Of a stretch of DNA of 6,307 nucleotides, positions 6,253 through 6,307 are shown piece by piece. The notes beneath the pieces were generated by a model, which saw only the letters and a list, made by a program, of their open reading frames with translations, was not told the DNA's origin and searched no databases. The stretch is from an uncultured Brevundimonas sp. (GTDB taxonomy: Bacteria; Pseudomonadota; Alphaproteobacteria; Caulobacterales; Caulobacteraceae). Made by a program: the position numbers and the translations under genes. The DNA lies in NCBI RefSeq assembly GCF_943913055.1, contig NZ_CALTWS010000162.1:1-6307 (forward strand), in the 5' to 3' direction. How positions within the stretch are numbered: the first letter of the stretch is position 1; each line of letters begins with the position of its first letter.

Positions 6253-6307
6253 CGGAGCCAGGGAGGCGATTGTGGTCGCCTCCCTGATCCCTGCCGACCC
6301 GTTTGGG
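6253..6307. repeat. 55-bp perfect direct repeat, copy 2, cut by window end
   Basis: This stretch is identical to 5245-5299 and carries the same 11-bp hairpin (6259-6269 with 6276-6286) and the first 11 bases of the second hairpin. In copy 1 a pilin gene stop lies 17-19 bases beyond the matching end. By analogy a paralogous minus-strand subunit gene should end near position 6324, just outside the window. Confidence 0.93.

Noticed and set aside
5295..6287. 330-codon plus-strand open frame across the pilin gene
   Set aside because: It lies antisense to a gene with a signal peptide, a ribosome site and a pilin domain. Its product looks compositionally random. Its last residues (GRRLWSPP) match those of another antisense frame only because both read through the 55-bp repeat.
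64..6307. Copy of the tRNA 3' end as an attachment-site repeat
   Set aside because: I looked for the T-arm and acceptor bases elsewhere in the window and saw no second copy.

Overview
The window holds most of an archaic-type (Csu-like) chaperone-usher pilus operon on the minus strand. It is flanked on the left by the 3' part of a valine tRNA and by one small plus-strand gene for a secreted protein. The DNA is GC-rich, and the chaperone, usher and tip sequences look alphaproteobacterial. I would guess Caulobacterales or a relative from general familiarity, but nothing here proves it.

Layout from left to right. Positions 1-63 are the 3' part of tRNA-Val(CAC), cut by the window edge in its D-loop. 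Positions 64-240 are a leader with no gene. Positions 241-663 (+) encode a 140-residue secreted two-cysteine protein that resembles a pilin fold. Four bases separate its stop from that of the convergent minus-strand operon. In transcription order on the minus strand the operon is: a pilin-like subunit with an unusually long N-terminal extension (6149-5316), a 138-bp spacer with two strong hairpins, a periplasmic PapD-like chaperone (5177-4317), the outer-membrane usher (4299-1579), and a two-domain CsuE-like tip subunit (1582-668). The chaperone-usher and usher-tip junctions have 4-base stop/start overlaps (GTGA and ATGA), which suggests translational coupling. The usher, however, may really start at an ATG 21 bases further in.

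How the genes work together (family knowledge applied to these sequences). Subunits enter the periplasm by Sec. The chaperone caps each one by lending it a beta-strand. The usher then swaps the chaperone for the N-terminal strand of the next subunit and threads the fibre outward, tip protein first. The tip gene lies last in the operon, as csuE does in Acinetobacter.

The most interesting observation is a perfect 55-bp repeat. The double-hairpin region after the pilin gene (5245-5299) recurs at 6253-6307 and runs off the window end. A second, degenerate 13-bp match lies nearby with a similar offset. This suggests the unit of subunit gene plus downstream hairpins is duplicated, so a second pilin-like gene probably ends just beyond the right edge. 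The operon promoter is then also probably outside the window. I saw no insertion sequence, CRISPR array or phage gene.
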